Source: Anaerolineales bacterium (lineage in GTDB: Bacteria; Chloroflexota; Anaerolineae; Anaerolineales; Villigracilaceae). From it: 33,564 bases of DNA. A program made the position numbers and the translations under genes. The stretch is from assembly GCA_017985935.1 (NCBI GenBank), contig JAGNWT010000041.1:1-33564 (forward strand), written 5' to 3'. This document shows, in pieces, positions 14,584 through 23,554 of the stretch; within the stretch, counting starts at the first letter, position 1, and every line of letters starts with the position of its first letter. Under the pieces are notes generated by a model, which searched no databases, was not told the DNA's origin, and was given only the letters and a program-made list of their open reading frames with translations.

Positions 14584-14925
14584 ATGAGTTTTCTTTCCAA
14601 CCTGTTTGGACCGCCTGTGCCCAAACTGACCGCAGAGGAATTGAGCGAGAAGTTGAAGTTCGGTAAGCATCCGCTGGTGATCGATGTGCGCCAGCCTGAG
14701 GAGTTCCGTCAGGGACACATCGCAGGCGCAAAGCTCATGCCTTTGAACGAATTGCATCGCCGCATGAAGGAGCTTCCTCAGGCGCGAGAGATCGTTTGTG
14801 TGTGCGCCTCAGGCAGCCGAAGTAGTTCTGCCGCGAAGGTGCTGTTGAAGGAAGGCTATACCGTTTTCGATATGCAAGGCGGGATGCTCGCCTGGCGGCG
14901 GGCGAAACTGCCCGTGCAAAAATAG
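14584..14925 (+). CDS. Rhodanese-domain protein
   Basis: A 113-residue single-domain sulfurtransferase-type protein. After a short hydrophobic lead (MSFLSNLFGPP), it has V-I-D-V-R-Q-P-E-E-F-R-Q-G-H-I-A-G-A, the hallmark N-terminal rhodanese motif. The active-site loop is V-C-A-S-G-S-R-S, with the persulfide Cys at its head, and the closing motif is M-Q-G-G-M-L-A-W. The six-residue loop is the size expected for sulfur substrates, not phosphate. GGAG precedes the ATG. It is the last gene before the shared terminator. Confidence 0.92.
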   Translation: MSFLSNLFGPPVPKLTAEELSEKLKFGKHPLVIDVRQPEEFRQGHIAGAKLMPLNELHRRMKELPQAREIVCVCASGSRSSSAAKVLLKEGYTVFDMQGGMLAWRRAKLPVQK

Positions 14926-14935
14926 AAAAAAAAAG

Positions 14936-14961
14936 AGCGCACCCAACGGTGCGCTTTTTTT
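14936..14961. terminator. Bidirectional intrinsic terminator
   Basis: AGCGCACC (14936-14943) pairs with GGTGCGCT (14948-14955) across CAAC, with an A-run before and a T-run after. It ends the rhodanese transcript. On the minus strand it follows recJ, whose stop codon lies in the T-run. Confidence 0.93.
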
Positions 14962-16684
14962 ATTCTGCCGAGCCAGCCTCTTTGAGGTCTTTCAGATTTA
15001 GTTGATAGGTGATCTTGCCGTTGAATTCGTTGGGCTCGTAGGTGAAGAGGATGTCCACCCGCGGGGGCATATTCTTTTGCCAATCGCCGAGCCTGAAACC
15101 TATGGCATCGTGCGGATGTTTGTTTTCATCTTCCAATGTAAGCTTGAGGTGTTTTGCATCCGCGCCGACCGTGCGGGAGTTCTTCACCTTCACGTTGCGT
15201 GCCACAAAAGCCGCGTTGGGATTCCCATACCCGGTGGGTTCTAAAAACCGCAGGCATTTTTCGAACAAGTCCGGGCGCATATCCACCAGGGAGACTTCCG
15301 CATCTGCGTTGACCGTGGGCTTGAGGTCCACGCTGGAAAGTTGCGCGGCGGCGATGGCTTTTAATCGCTCAACCAACGCGGGCAGATTTTCATTGCGGAC
15401 GGTGAAGCCAGCCGCGGCGGCGTGCCCTCCATGCCGGACGAGCAGGTCCGCGCATTGATCGAGCGCTTCGGTGATGTGAAATTCCGGGATCGAGCGGCAT
15501 GAGCCGCGGGTCTCTTCTTCGCCTTTGGATGCGACCACCGACGGGCGGTAATAGGCTTCGGTCAGGCGTGACGCGGCGAGACCGATCACTCCCGAATTGA
15601 ATTCCTCGTGAGCGGCGAAAAGCAAAAAGGCATTGGGGTCGTCTGCCATGGCGATCTCTTCCGCCTGCTTTTGCAATTCGCGGGTGATGCTTTGCCGGTC
15701 GCGGTTTTGAATATTCAGTTCCTGCGCCAGTTGACCGGCGCGTGAAGCATCTTTCGTGACCAGCAGCTCGTAGGCGGCAAGCGCTTCCTTCAGCCTGCCC
15801 GCGGCGTTCAGGCGCGGACCGAGCGAGAAACCTATGTTCCCGGCATTGACCTTCTTGAGTGAAACTTCAGCCACGGCTGCCAGAGAAAATAATCCCTGCC
15901 GGGTGGTTTCCCGCATTTGCCTGAGTCCCTTGCGGACGAGGATGCGATTTTCCCCGACCAGCGGAGCAAGGTCTGCGACCGTGCCGAGCGCAACCAGGTC
16001 CAGCAGTGAGTTTAAGGTGTAGAGTTTCTCACTACTCAATTCCTTGTCGCCATCTCTTAATAAGCCTTCTGCGATCTTGTAGGCAATGCCCACCCCGGCC
16101 ATATCTTTATCGGGGTATACATCGCCGTGCTGTTTGGGGTTGATAACCGCGTATGCAGGAGGGAGGTCGCCTTCGGCAGGGTGGTGATGGTCGCTGATGA
16201 TCAGGTCCAGACCGATGCTTTGCGCATGAAGCGCTTCACTCGGCGAGCGGATGCCGCAGTCAACGGTGATGACCACTTTCACGCCCTGAGACTTTAGATC
16301 ATCCAGTGCGTGGTTGTTGAGTCCGTAGCCTTCTTCAAAACGGTTGGGGATGTACCCGCGCACATCCGCTTTAAGAAATTGAAGGATCTCCACCATCAAA
16401 GCGGTTGCGGTCACACCGTCCACATCATAATCGCCATAAATGGCAATGGCTTCGTGATTTTGGATCGCGGCGTGGATCCTGTCCACCGCTTTGCGCATTC
16501 CGGTCATCTGGAAGGGGTTTGTGTCTGTGCTCGGCTTGGCATTGAGGTAGGCTCGGGCTTCTTCGTCTGTGGAATATCCGCGGTTAAAGAGGATCTGCCG
16601 CAAAATGGGCGGAAATTTGCTAAGAGCGGTATCAGCTTCGGGCGTGATCAGAGGGGGGATGTTCCAGCGTTTGGTCTGTGTCAT
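14960..16684 (-). CDS. recJ: Single-stranded-DNA-specific exonuclease RecJ
   Basis: A 574-residue 5'-3' exonuclease of recombination and repair, Mg/Mn-dependent and cytoplasmic. The DHH domain shows Y-G-D-Y-D-V-D-G (D85, D87, D89), I-T-V-D-C-G-I (D142), and S-D-H-H-H-P (D165-H168). The DHHA1 domain reads G-S-C-R-S-I-P-E-F-H-I and L-V-R-H-G-G-H-A-A-A-A-G-F, followed by the C-terminal OB fold (F-L-E-P-T-G-Y-G-N-P-N-A). The length is normal. I start at ATG 16684; the open frame extends 68 codons further upstream, but that extension crosses the divergent promoter region and is not RecJ-like. A minus-strand TATACT (complement of 16712-16717) may be its -10. Confidence 0.96.
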   Translation of the reverse strand: MTQTKRWNIPPLITPEADTALSKFPPILRQILFNRGYSTDEEARAYLNAKPSTDTNPFQMTGMRKAVDRIHAAIQNHEAIAIYGDYDVDGVTATALMVEILQFLKADVRGYIPNRFEEGYGLNNHALDDLKSQGVKVVITVDCGIRSPSEALHAQSIGLDLIISDHHHPAEGDLPPAYAVINPKQHGDVYPDKDMAGVGIAYKIAEGLLRDGDKELSSEKLYTLNSLLDLVALGTVADLAPLVGENRILVRKGLRQMRETTRQGLFSLAAVAEVSLKKVNAGNIGFSLGPRLNAAGRLKEALAAYELLVTKDASRAGQLAQELNIQNRDRQSITRELQKQAEEIAMADDPNAFLLFAAHEEFNSGVIGLAASRLTEAYYRPSVVASKGEEETRGSCRSIPEFHITEALDQCADLLVRHGGHAAAAGFTVRNENLPALVERLKAIAAAQLSSVDLKPTVNADAEVSLVDMRPDLFEKCLRFLEPTGYGNPNAAFVARNVKVKNSRTVGADAKHLKLTLEDENKHPHDAIGFRLGDWQKNMPPRVDILFTYEPNEFNGKITYQLNLKDLKEAGSAE

Positions 16685-16728
16685 GTAGGGTGTCGTCGAA
16701 AAAATGATGAATGCAGTATAAGCGTTGA

Positions 16729-16757
16729 TTGTTCCATGCGGAAGGGTGTTGTATAAT
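16729..16757 (+). promoter_or_regulatory. Promoter of the 16782 gene
   Basis: TTGTTC (16729-16734) and TATAAT (16752-16757) are spaced 17 bp apart, followed by an AAGGAG ribosome site at 16771-16776. Unlike several neighbours, this promoter yields a leadered mRNA. It lies back-to-back with the recJ start. Confidence 0.7.
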
Positions 16758-16781
16758 TTGTCTGGTCCCCAAGGAGAAAAA

Positions 16782-17297
16782 ATGAAACCACTAGCCCTGG
16801 ATGAAAAGCTTGCGATGGTGATGGTGTACACTCGGAATTTGCTTGCCCGCGGGCACCTGGTTGTAAAAGAAACTTCGAGGGTCAGCATTTGGCTGCGGAC
16901 ACAAGGCGTTCCAACCTATCTCCATCTTCGCAGCCCGCAGGTGGTCTCCTTTAGCGGCACGCCTCCCAAGCCTGTGCAAATGACCGAGGTCTTTATTCCA
17001 ACGGTGGAGGTCATTGCATTTCACATCGTTCCGCCCGACCATGACCCGATGGATTATGACACCTCTGAGGCAAATCGCATCATGCAGCCCACAGAGTTGT
17101 TGATCGGTCCCTTCGTCGCCAAGGCGAACATCCGCATTTCCAGCGCCACAGATGTAGCCACCAGCCTTGAAGTTTCCCGCGCTTCGTGGCTTTCCATCTA
17201 CGATGCCGAGATCACCTGTCCCTTCCTGCCGCAGTTCAAAGTGAACGTGCCGATGATGCTGGTGAACCCGTCCGCTGTCAGTTTTGGGATCATGTGA
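16782..17297 (+). CDS. Conserved-looking soluble protein of unknown function
   Basis: A 171-residue protein without signal peptide or membrane segments. It begins MKPLALDEKLAMVMVYTRNL, includes S-I-W-L-R-T-Q-G-V-P-T-Y-L-H-L, then V-F-I-P-T-V-E-V-I-A-F-H-I-V-P-P, I-G-P-F-V-A-K-A-N-I-R-I, and a beta-rich C-terminus ending L-V-N-P-S-A-V-S-F-G-I-M. The strand-rich pattern suggests a beta barrel or sandwich. I do not recognise the family. The start is fixed by AAGGAG five bases before ATG 16782. It is monocistronic: its own promoter upstream and a terminator at 17324. Confidence 0.8.
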   Translation: MKPLALDEKLAMVMVYTRNLLARGHLVVKETSRVSIWLRTQGVPTYLHLRSPQVVSFSGTPPKPVQMTEVFIPTVEVIAFHIVPPDHDPMDYDTSEANRIMQPTELLIGPFVAKANIRISSATDVATSLEVSRASWLSIYDAEITCPFLPQFKVNVPMMLVNPSAVSFGIM

Positions 17298-17323
17298 TCT
17301 CCAGTATTCCCCGTCGGATCTTG

Positions 17324-17358
17324 AAAGCGCAGGGAAGTTTTCCTGCGCTTTATTTTTT
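17324..17358 (+). terminator. Intrinsic terminator
   Basis: AAAGCGCAGG (17324-17333) pairs with CCTGCGCTTT (17342-17351), followed by a T-rich run to 17358. It ends the 16782 gene. Confidence 0.92.
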
Positions 17359-17373
17359 GTAAAAAGGAAAAGT

Positions 17374-17379
17374 TATAAT
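17374..17379 (+). promoter_or_regulatory. -10 element, probable leaderless start
   Basis: TATAAT ends seven bases before ATG 17387. An AAGGAAAA that could act as ribosome site lies upstream of this -10, so it would not be in the transcript. Confidence 0.6.
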
Positions 17380-17386
17380 CTCTCCC

Positions 17387-18959
<1,573 letters not shown>

Positions 18960-18984
18960 TCAACCATTCAATACTCATCTCCCT

Positions 18985-19806
18985 ATGACCCTACTCCATG
19001 CTTTTCTCCTCGGCATCGTACAAGGACTGACCGAATTCATTCCAGTCTCATCCACAGCGCACTTGCTTGTTGCGTCCAATCTGCTTGGGCTTCCCGCAGA
19101 CGATAAGACATTTTCATTTAATGTGATCGTTCAACTGGGAACGGTTGCCGCGATGCTGGTCTTTTTTTCAAAAGACATCTGGCATATCGTGGTCGCCTTT
19201 ATTTTGGGGATCAAACATCGCAAGCCCTTTGAAAACCTGAATGCCCGTTTGGGTTGGCTGGTGATCGTGGCCACCATCCCCGCCTTGATCGCGGGCTACC
19301 TGATGAAGGATATCATCCACACCATGTTCGGCAACCCATTCACTCAGGCAGGGGTGAGACTTCTGGTCACCGCCGCCCTGCTGACTTTTGTGGAATATTT
19401 TGACAACCGCACCCGTGGACTTGAAACTGCCTCCTGGCTCGACGCGTTGTCTGTAGGGCTCTTTCAAGTGCTCGCGATATTCCCGGGTGCGTCTCGATCC
19501 GGCTCGACCATCGCCGGCGGCATGGTGCGCGGCTTTGACCGCCCCGCGGCGGCCCGCTTCGCCTTTCTTATGTCCGCGCCGATCCTGCTGGCGGCAGGCG
19601 CCTACGAATCCCTGCAGGTCGTTGAAATGCGCGGAACCATGGACTTCATGCCGGTGCTCGTCATGGGATTTGTCACAGCGGCCGTGGTGGGTTGGTTTTC
19701 CATCAAATGGCTGATCGCCTACCTTAGCAAGCACTCGTTATATGTTTTCTCTGTCTATTGCGCCGCCCTCGGTGCGCTGCTCTTGATCTTCCAACTTACC
19801 CAATAA
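18985..19806 (+). CDS. uppP: Undecaprenyl-diphosphatase (BacA type)
   Basis: A 273-residue, multi-helix membrane enzyme that dephosphorylates undecaprenyl diphosphate to recycle the lipid carrier for cell-wall glycans; over-expression gives bacitracin resistance. It has G-I-V-Q-G-L-T-E-F-I-P-V-S-S-T-A-H-L (Q13-x3-E17 and the P-V-S-S-T motif) and F-P-G-A-S-R-S-G-S-T, both needed for catalysis. About eight hydrophobic helices fill the rest. There is no strong ribosome site (C-rich leader), so translation may depend on coupling from tgt. Confidence 0.96.
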   Translation: MTLLHAFLLGIVQGLTEFIPVSSTAHLLVASNLLGLPADDKTFSFNVIVQLGTVAAMLVFFSKDIWHIVVAFILGIKHRKPFENLNARLGWLVIVATIPALIAGYLMKDIIHTMFGNPFTQAGVRLLVTAALLTFVEYFDNRTRGLETASWLDALSVGLFQVLAIFPGASRSGSTIAGGMVRGFDRPAAARFAFLMSAPILLAAGAYESLQVVEMRGTMDFMPVLVMGFVTAAVVGWFSIKWLIAYLSKHSLYVFSVYCAALGALLLIFQLTQ

Positions 19807-19817
19807 CAGGATCCCTC

Positions 19818-20912
19818 ATGGATGTGAAAGCCCTTCTCAAAAAACTGGTTGAAACGGAATCTCCCTCACACGACAAAGCCGCTGTGGATCGGGTGGGTGT
19901 CATCGTAGCTGAAGAAGCCCGCAGGCTGGGCGCAAATGTAGAAGTGGTTGCCAATGCCCAAACCGGTGACCATGTCATTGCCAGATGGGGGAGCGGCGAG
20001 GTGGGCATCCTGCTCATGTGCCACATGGACACGGTCTTCCCGCTCGGCACTCTCGAAACTTTTCCCTATCGCGAAGAGAATGGATTGATTCGTGGTCCCG
20101 GAGTCTTGGATATGAAATCGGGTATCGTCATCACTCTCAGCGCCATCTCCTCGATCCTTTCCAACGGGACGGCTGCTCCTCGTCCCATCACGGCCTTGTT
20201 CACCTCTGACGAAGAGATCGGGAGCGATACCTCACGGGGGCTGATCGAATCGCTTGCGAAACAAGCTCAGGTCGTCTTTGTCATGGAGAGCGCCCTGTTG
20301 GATGGTTCGCTGAAAACATGGCGCAAAGGTGTGGGCGATTTTTATGTAAAGGTCAAGGGGCGCGCGGCGCACGCGGGCGGCGCTCACAAGGATGGGCGCA
20401 ATGCCATTGAAGAAATGGCGCATCAGATCATTGCCATTCAAAAGATGACCGACTACGCCAAAGGCACCACCTTGAATGTCGGGCATATACAGGGCGGCAC
20501 GGTCACGAATGTCGTCCCTGAGGAATGTTCGATCGCGGTGGATTTCCGTGTGCTTGAAGTGGAAGAAGCCGAGCGGGTCAATTCTGCTTTACAAAACCTC
20601 AAACCTGTTTTGGAAGGCACCGCCATCGAAGTCACAGGCGGATTAAATCGCCCGCCGCTGCCGTACAACGAGATCAATCAGGCGGCTTTCAAAAAAGCAT
20701 TTCAGATCGCAAAAGATAAATTAGGAGTTGAGCTTAAGGCTGGGGGCACTGGCGGCGGCTCAGACGGAAATTTTGTCGCGCCTTTGGGCGTTCCCGTGCT
20801 CGATGGGTTGGGCGCCATCGGTGAAGGCTATCACTCTGATCGGGAATATATCTTTGCCGACAGCCTTGAATCTCGGGTCCAATTGATCGCGGCTTTATTG
20901 CGGGAGTGGTAG
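19818..20912 (+). CDS. M20-family metallopeptidase (carboxypeptidase G2/ArgE/DapE type)
   Basis: A 364-residue di-zinc amidohydrolase. It shows L-L-M-C-H-M-D-T-V-F-P (H69, D71), G-P-G-V-L-D-M-K-S-G (D98), T-S-D-E-E-I-G-S (E132 as base, E133 as ligand), a dimerisation domain with G-R-A-A-H-A-G and N-V-G-H-I-Q-G-G-T-V-T-N-V-V-P, and a C-terminal G-T-G-G-G-S-D-G-N-F. The order is closest to glutamate carboxypeptidase/CPG2-like enzymes, which remove C-terminal Glu or acyl groups. I start at ATG 19818, 11 bases after the uppP stop; an upstream in-frame start would overlap uppP. No signal peptide, so cytoplasmic. Confidence 0.9.
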   Translation: MDVKALLKKLVETESPSHDKAAVDRVGVIVAEEARRLGANVEVVANAQTGDHVIARWGSGEVGILLMCHMDTVFPLGTLETFPYREENGLIRGPGVLDMKSGIVITLSAISSILSNGTAAPRPITALFTSDEEIGSDTSRGLIESLAKQAQVVFVMESALLDGSLKTWRKGVGDFYVKVKGRAAHAGGAHKDGRNAIEEMAHQIIAIQKMTDYAKGTTLNVGHIQGGTVTNVVPEECSIAVDFRVLEVEEAERVNSALQNLKPVLEGTAIEVTGGLNRPPLPYNEINQAAFKKAFQIAKDKLGVELKAGGTGGGSDGNFVAPLGVPVLDGLGAIGEGYHSDREYIFADSLESRVQLIAALLREW

Positions 20913-20919
20913 GGTTTGA

Positions 20920-21561
20920 ATGCGTCGTCCACTGCCTGCTGTTTTTTGCCTTCTGCTCTTCTCCGCTTTTCTTGTTTCGTGCGCGCCCGCCGCGCCTGCT
21001 GCGCAGGTTGAGCTCGTCAAGGTATATTCCACGCCTGCCGCGCAACCCTGGCTGAGTGACTTGTTTGCCTGCGCCGACCAATATTCATTGGCGCTGGAAG
21101 TGTCTGCCGAGTCTCCTGCCATCACTTTGCGGCTCGGCGAGCCGGAACTTTCGGTTTCGCCCATGTATCAAATTGGCGAAGAGGAGATCCTCATCGTCAC
21201 CCATCGTGAAAGTCCCGTTCAAAACCTGACGCTTTCTCAGGCACAGGAATTGTTCGCGCAGGGAGCTCCGGCTGTGCAAGTGTGGGGATATGCCTCAGAC
21301 GCCGACCTGCAAATTGTGTTTGACCAGCTTGTGATGAAGGGAAGACCGGTCACTTCATCCGCAAAGATGGCAGCCAACTCCCAGCAAATGTCTGATCTGT
21401 TGAATGCGGAAAAATCCGCAGTGGGAATTCTCCCGAAGCATTGGGTGGCGGGAAATGTCCGCGAAGTTTTTTCCGCGGGGAGCGTGCCTGTGCTGGCGGT
21501 CACGGACGATGGGGCGGGCGGGGCCGTGCAAAGCTTGATCGCGTGCCTGCAATCCAATTGA
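20920..21561 (+). CDS. Periplasmic-binding-protein-like lipoprotein
   Basis: A 213-residue lipoprotein: MRRPLPAVFCLLLFSAFLVS then Cys21 and an Ala/Pro linker. The body reads V-K-V-Y-S-T-P-A-A-Q-P-W-L, I-L-I-V-T-H-R-E-S-P-V-Q-N-L-T, and L-T-L-S-Q-A-Q-E-L-F-A-Q-G-A-P-A-V-Q-V-W-G. The L-T-x-x-Q-x-x-x-[IL]-[FY]-x-G element is typical of PstS-like substrate-binding proteins. At about half the normal length it may be a reduced sensor or binding lobe. The start is seven bases after the peptidase stop. Ligand unknown; it has no transporter genes of its own nearby except the export operon that starts 63 bases downstream under a separate promoter. Confidence 0.72.
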   Translation: MRRPLPAVFCLLLFSAFLVSCAPAAPAAQVELVKVYSTPAAQPWLSDLFACADQYSLALEVSAESPAITLRLGEPELSVSPMYQIGEEEILIVTHRESPVQNLTLSQAQELFAQGAPAVQVWGYASDADLQIVFDQLVMKGRPVTSSAKMAANSQQMSDLLNAEKSAVGILPKHWVAGNVREVFSAGSVPVLAVTDDGAGGAVQSLIACLQSN

Positions 21562-21566
21562 AAACC

Positions 21567-21613
21567 GTTTGCAAACCAGCGCTTTGCAACAAATTGCACA
21601 ATAGCGGTAAAAT
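21567..21613 (+). promoter_or_regulatory. Promoter and repeated TTTGCAA motif ahead of the export-signalling operon
   Basis: TTGCAA (21584-21589) and TAAAAT (21608-21613) are spaced 18 bp apart. TTTGCAA occurs in the palindrome GTTTGCAAAC (21567-21576) and again at 21583-21589, with a related AATTGCACAA right after. An AGGA ribosome site stands about 7 bases ahead of ATG 21625. The repeated motif over the -35 suits an operator. Confidence 0.55.
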
Positions 21614-21624
21614 CAGGAATAATT

Positions 21625-22362
21625 ATGTTTACGCCTCTGATCGAATTAAATAATGTATCGAAGACCTACTCTACAGCCGCTGGAGATTTTGTTGCACTAA
21701 AAAATGTGAATCTCAAAGTGAACGCTGGCGAGTTTATTGGCATTGTGGGGAAATCGGGCGCAGGAAAATCCACCTTACTCAACATGATCAACGGAGTTGA
21801 CCAACTGACCAGCGGTCAGGTGATCGTCAATTCAGATGGAAAGAGCATCTCGATCCATGACCTGAGTGAAGACGCGCGCGCCCTCTGGCGCGGACGCAAC
21901 ATGGGCGTGGTGTATCAGTCCTTTCAACTGCTGCCCATGCTGACCTTGATCGAGAACATCACGCTCCCGATGGACCTCTCCGAAAATTTTCACCCTCGCA
22001 AGTCACGTGAACGCGCGATGGAGCTGCTTCAACTGGTGGAGTTGGAAGAGCATGCCGAAAAATTGCCAGCCTTCATCTCCGGCGGACAGCAGCAGCGTGT
22101 AGCCATTGCTCGCGCTCTCGCCAATGATCCTCCCATTCTGGTTGCAGATGAACCCACCGGCAGCCTCGACTCGATCACTGCCGACCATATCTTTGAGGTT
22201 TTCGAGCATCTGGTCACCGAGCAGGGCAAGACCATCATCATGGTTACACACGATGTTGGGCTTACAAGCCGCTTCTCGCGCAGCCTGGTTATTGCAGATG
22301 GAGAACTGTTGGACTCGGAATCGACCCCCAATGTTGAAAAAACTGTAGTGAGGCGGAAATGA
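21625..22362 (+). CDS. ABC exporter ATPase, MacB/LolD type
   Basis: A 245-residue cytoplasmic ATPase. Walker A G-K-S-G-A-G-K-S-T (42-50), Q-loop V-Y-Q-S-F-Q-L-L-P-M-L-T, canonical signature I-S-G-G-Q-Q-Q-R-V-A-I-A-R-A-L (151-165), Walker B I-L-V-A-D-E-P-T-G-S-L-D (171-182), and switch His in M-V-T-H-D. The Q-L-L-P-x-L-T and P-T-G-x-L-D segments assign it to the MacB/LolD/FtsE group that pairs with FtsX-fold permeases. It is first in the operon and overlaps the second ATPase by 4 bases. Partner: the double-FtsX permease at 28004. Confidence 0.94.
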   Translation: MFTPLIELNNVSKTYSTAAGDFVALKNVNLKVNAGEFIGIVGKSGAGKSTLLNMINGVDQLTSGQVIVNSDGKSISIHDLSEDARALWRGRNMGVVYQSFQLLPMLTLIENITLPMDLSENFHPRKSRERAMELLQLVELEEHAEKLPAFISGGQQQRVAIARALANDPPILVADEPTGSLDSITADHIFEVFEHLVTEQGKTIIMVTHDVGLTSRFSRSLVIADGELLDSESTPNVEKTVVRRK

Positions 22363-23528
22363 ACAAGATCACGCCTCAACCTGACCTGAAAGCGGACCCT
22401 GTCCAATTGGCTGGCCCTGCGTTTTCGCCCGATGCCATGATCGAACTGCGTGGAGTGGTGAAGCGATTCTCCAACGCGGCGGGTGAGTTCACCGTGCTCA
22501 AGGGCGTCAACCTGACCATCAACCGCGGCGAGTTCGTTTCCATTGTCGGCAAATCGGGCAGTGGGAAGTCCACGCTGTTGAACATGATCACCGGCATTGA
22601 CCATCCTACCGATGGGCAGGTGGTCGTGAACGGCACAGATATCTACACCGGCGTGAGCGAGAGCCAGCGTTCCAACTGGCGTGGAAAAAATCTCGGTATC
22701 GTTTTTCAATTCTTCCAGTTACTGCCCATGCTCACCCTGCTTGAGAATGTGATGCTCCCGATGGATTATGTGGACATGTACGACTTCGACGAGCGTCCCG
22801 TTCGGGCGATGGAATTGCTCACTTTGGTTGGCTTGGATAAATTTGCCAACAAACTGCCTGTGTTGGTTTCAACGGGACAGCAGCAATTGGCGGCGATCGC
22901 GCGCGCCATGGCGTGCGACCCTCCGCTTTTGGTCGCGGACGAACCGACCGGCAACCTTGATACCCGTTCCTCAGACAAGATCATCCAGCTCTTTGAAGGT
23001 TTCGTGGCGCAAGGCAAGACCATCGCGATGGTGACGCACGATCCTTCGCTTACTTCGCGCACCCATCGCAACATCATCATCTCCGATGGCGAGTTGATCA
23101 ATGAGACCATCTCCCGCTCCCTGCCTCAACTGCGGCATCGTCACATGCTTGAGTTCACCCGCATCGGGCAGGAGCGTTCCTACCAGATGAATGAGACCAT
23201 CATTCCGCGTGACCAGCATGTGGATCAGTTCTTTATGATCCGCAAGGGTGAAGTGGAAGTGGTTTTGCAGGACGAGCGAAAAAAGGAAGTCGTCATCTCT
23301 CGCCTGGGTCCCGGAGAGTTCTTCGGTGAGATCGAATTGCTGCGCGGCGGCAGATCCATTGCCAATGTGCGGGCAGGGGCGGGACCGGTGGATGTGCTTG
23401 CCATTCCGCGCGAGGATTTCCTGCGCGTGATCAATGAATCGCCCATCACGGCTGAAGCCATCGGAAAGATCGTTCAAAAGCGGCTTGAAGAATTGCGCGT
23501 CACAGACAGACGGGCAGCCGGCCGTTAG
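22359..23528 (+). CDS. ABC ATPase fused to a cyclic-nucleotide-binding domain
   Basis: A 389-residue fusion. The ATPase (about 27-255) has Walker A G-K-S-G-S-G-K-S-T (64-72), Walker B L-L-V-A-D-E-P-T-G-N-L-D and M-V-T-H-D. Its signature is V-S-T-G-Q-Q-Q-L-A-A-I-A (170-181): S-G-G-Q is altered to S-T-G-Q and the following Arg is Leu. The C-terminal part (about 262-385) is a cNMP-binding barrel with F-F-M-I-R-K-G-E-V-E-V-V and the cassette F-F-G-E-I-E-L-L-R-G-G-R-S-I-A-N-V, which keeps the Glu and Arg that hold cyclic nucleotides. With the neighbouring ATPase it would form a heterodimer with one degenerate site. Inference: the cNMP domain gates transport. It is translationally coupled to the first ATPase. 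Confidence 0.92.
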   Translation: MNKITPQPDLKADPVQLAGPAFSPDAMIELRGVVKRFSNAAGEFTVLKGVNLTINRGEFVSIVGKSGSGKSTLLNMITGIDHPTDGQVVVNGTDIYTGVSESQRSNWRGKNLGIVFQFFQLLPMLTLLENVMLPMDYVDMYDFDERPVRAMELLTLVGLDKFANKLPVLVSTGQQQLAAIARAMACDPPLLVADEPTGNLDTRSSDKIIQLFEGFVAQGKTIAMVTHDPSLTSRTHRNIIISDGELINETISRSLPQLRHRHMLEFTRIGQERSYQMNETIIPRDQHVDQFFMIRKGEVEVVLQDERKKEVVISRLGPGEFFGEIELLRGGRSIANVRAGAGPVDVLAIPREDFLRVINESPITAEAIGKIVQKRLEELRVTDRRAAGR

Positions 23529-23554
23529 CCGATTTCGACCAACACCCCTATCCT

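Noticed and set aside
16685..16888. 68-residue N-terminal extension of recJ
   Set aside because: It overlaps the divergent promoter and the start of the 16782 gene and has no resemblance to RecJ; normal RecJ length is reached from 16684.
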